The notes below the pieces were generated by a model that did not search any database, was not told the DNA's origin, and saw only the letters and a list, made by a program, of their open reading frames with translations. Below are positions 40,136 to 40,880 of a DNA stretch of 40,880 nt, one piece after another. Source of the stretch: Flavobacteriales bacterium (GTDB lineage: Bacteria > Bacteroidota > Bacteroidia > Flavobacteriales > UBA7430); NCBI GenBank assembly GCA_029247585.1, contig JAQWKY010000018.1:1-40880 (forward strand). The letters are read 5' to 3'. The translations under genes were made by a program, and so were the position numbers. The number at the start of each line of letters is the position of its first letter. The first letter of the stretch is position 1.

Positions 40136-40831
40136 ATGTCAGATCAACGTTTTGCTGTAATCGGTCTTGGACAATTTGGTTCCGCCATTGCAAAAAACTT
40201 ATCTAAACGTGGAGCCGAAGTACTCGCTATTGATTCCTCCCTAGAGAAAGTTGAAAATCTAAAGGATGAGGTATCCCATGCAGTTGCCCTGGATGCTACT
40301 GATAAGAAGGCCCTTTTGGCTCAAAATATTCAAGATGTTGATGCCGTTGTTGTTGCCATAGGTGAAAACTTCCAAGGACTACTCTTAACCACCTTCCTCC
40401 TGATGGAGCTCAAGGTAAAGCGAATTATCGCAAGGGCTATGGATAGTGACCAAAGAAAGATTTTAGAAAAAATGGGGATTACCGAAATTCTATCTCCTGA
40501 AGATGAAGTAGGCGGGAACGTTGCTGAAATGCTCATCAATCCGGAAGTTGTAATGTGTATTCAACTTCCCGATGATTATGAGATTGTAGAGGTGAAGGCT
40601 CCATCGGAGATTTGCGGTAGGAATCTCGAAGACATTGGTTTGAGAGAAAAATACAAATTAAACCTCGTTACCCTTTTGAGAAAACAAGAGGGAAGTACTT
40701 CCGAAGGGATAACCAAAGATTACCATATCATCGGAGTTCCTGATTCTAATACCGTGATAGAAAAAACGGATATCATTGTCGTTTTCGGTCTTACAAAGAA
40801 TATCGAACGCTTCCTGGAAATAAATAAATAA
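40136..40831 (+). CDS. TrkA/KtrA-type potassium channel regulatory protein
   Basis: 231-residue cytosolic regulator of a Trk/Ktr potassium transporter. The RCK-N domain (1-135) opens FAVIGLGQFGSAIAKNL with the GxGxxG nucleotide loop and the acidic residue after the second strand (AIDSS); the RCK-C domain covers about 140-228 (YEIVEVKAPSEICGRNLEDIGLREKY). A single RCK-N/RCK-C pair fits KtrA rather than the double-length TrkA. The membrane subunit is not seen in the 49 bases left. Confidence 0.88.
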   Translation: MSDQRFAVIGLGQFGSAIAKNLSKRGAEVLAIDSSLEKVENLKDEVSHAVALDATDKKALLAQNIQDVDAVVVAIGENFQGLLLTTFLLMELKVKRIIARAMDSDQRKILEKMGITEILSPEDEVGGNVAEMLINPEVVMCIQLPDDYEIVEVKAPSEICGRNLEDIGLREKYKLNLVTLLRKQEGSTSEGITKDYHIIGVPDSNTVIEKTDIIVVFGLTKNIERFLEINK

Positions 40832-40852
40832 GGACCAAGCTCAATAGCATTT

Positions 40853-40880
40853 ATGAGAGGATTTATTATTACAGGAACAA
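40853..40880 (+). CDS. Start of a possible dethiobiotin synthetase (cut by window edge)
   Basis: An ATG 21 bases after the TrkA stop opens MRGFIITGT, which resembles the start of BioD before its P-loop (ITGTDTxVGKT). Only nine codons are visible, so other P-loop proteins or a chance frame are possible. Confidence 0.3.

Noticed and set aside
1-40880. tRNA, rRNA, insertion sequences, prophage genes
   Set aside because: Read by eye on both strands; no cloverleaf with a TTCRA loop, no transposase or integrase frame, and no terminal inverted repeats around any block were found.

Overview
The window looks like the chromosome of a low-GC member of the Bacteroidetes, most likely Flavobacteriales. 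The evidence is a GldA-type ABC ATPase, a PorT-like barrel, DUF6089, DUF3098, DUF5777 and DUF6427 family proteins, two tandem OmpH/Skp chaperones next to BamA, and the near absence of Shine-Dalgarno sites. Many start codons instead sit just behind a TAnnTTTG element, the Bacteroidetes -7 promoter motif. The species cannot be named from the sequence.

Layout. 0-7.7 kb: the tail of an endonuclease/exonuclease/phosphatase family gene, then a long minus-strand envelope cluster (CBS/ACT protein, NAD kinase, DUF6089, UppS, BamA, two OmpH, MurI). 7.8-13 kb: pdxJ and an alpha/beta hydrolase, trpS, plsC-gatC, tadA and an RluB-type pseudouridine synthase. 13.1-15.4 kb: a membrane histidine kinase coupled to hemW. 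15.4-21.5 kb: an unusual accessory block. Four closely packed minus-strand genes encode a GNAT-fold protein, a VAO/p-cresol-methylhydroxylase type flavoprotein, a 7TMR-DISM histidine kinase and a soluble histidine kinase. A response regulator without an output domain diverges from them. 21.5-24 kb: metK-rsmC behind a leader that folds as a SAM-II riboswitch. 24-27 kb: gldA with an in-frame stop codon, a tandem repeat array with an orphan terminator, and rsgA-dtd-mazG. 27-32 kb: a PorT-like barrel, bioB, a ketoacyl synthase, uppP, DUF3098 and ftsX. 32-36.6 kb: DUF3108, an OB-fold protein, a cytochrome-like lipoprotein-YceI-DUF5777 cluster, DUF6427 and a 53-residue membrane microprotein missing from the ORF track. 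36.6-40.9 kb: nadD-gmk-yicC, a Spx/ArsC-like protein with a DMT transporter, a TrkA protein, and the first codons of a possible bioD.

Most of the window is core housekeeping: outer-membrane assembly, undecaprenyl phosphate supply and recycling, cofactors (NADP, PLP, SAM, biotin, heme) and translation quality control. The parts that go beyond routine annotation are the 15.4-21.5 kb block, which pairs two possible biosynthetic enzymes with two kinases and a receiver and so resembles a signal-synthesis and response module; the SAM-II element on metK; the nonsense codon in gldA; and the four-copy 20-bp repeat with an orphan terminator downstream. Many gene pairs overlap by one base at TAATG or TGATG, which suggests termination-reinitiation coupling.
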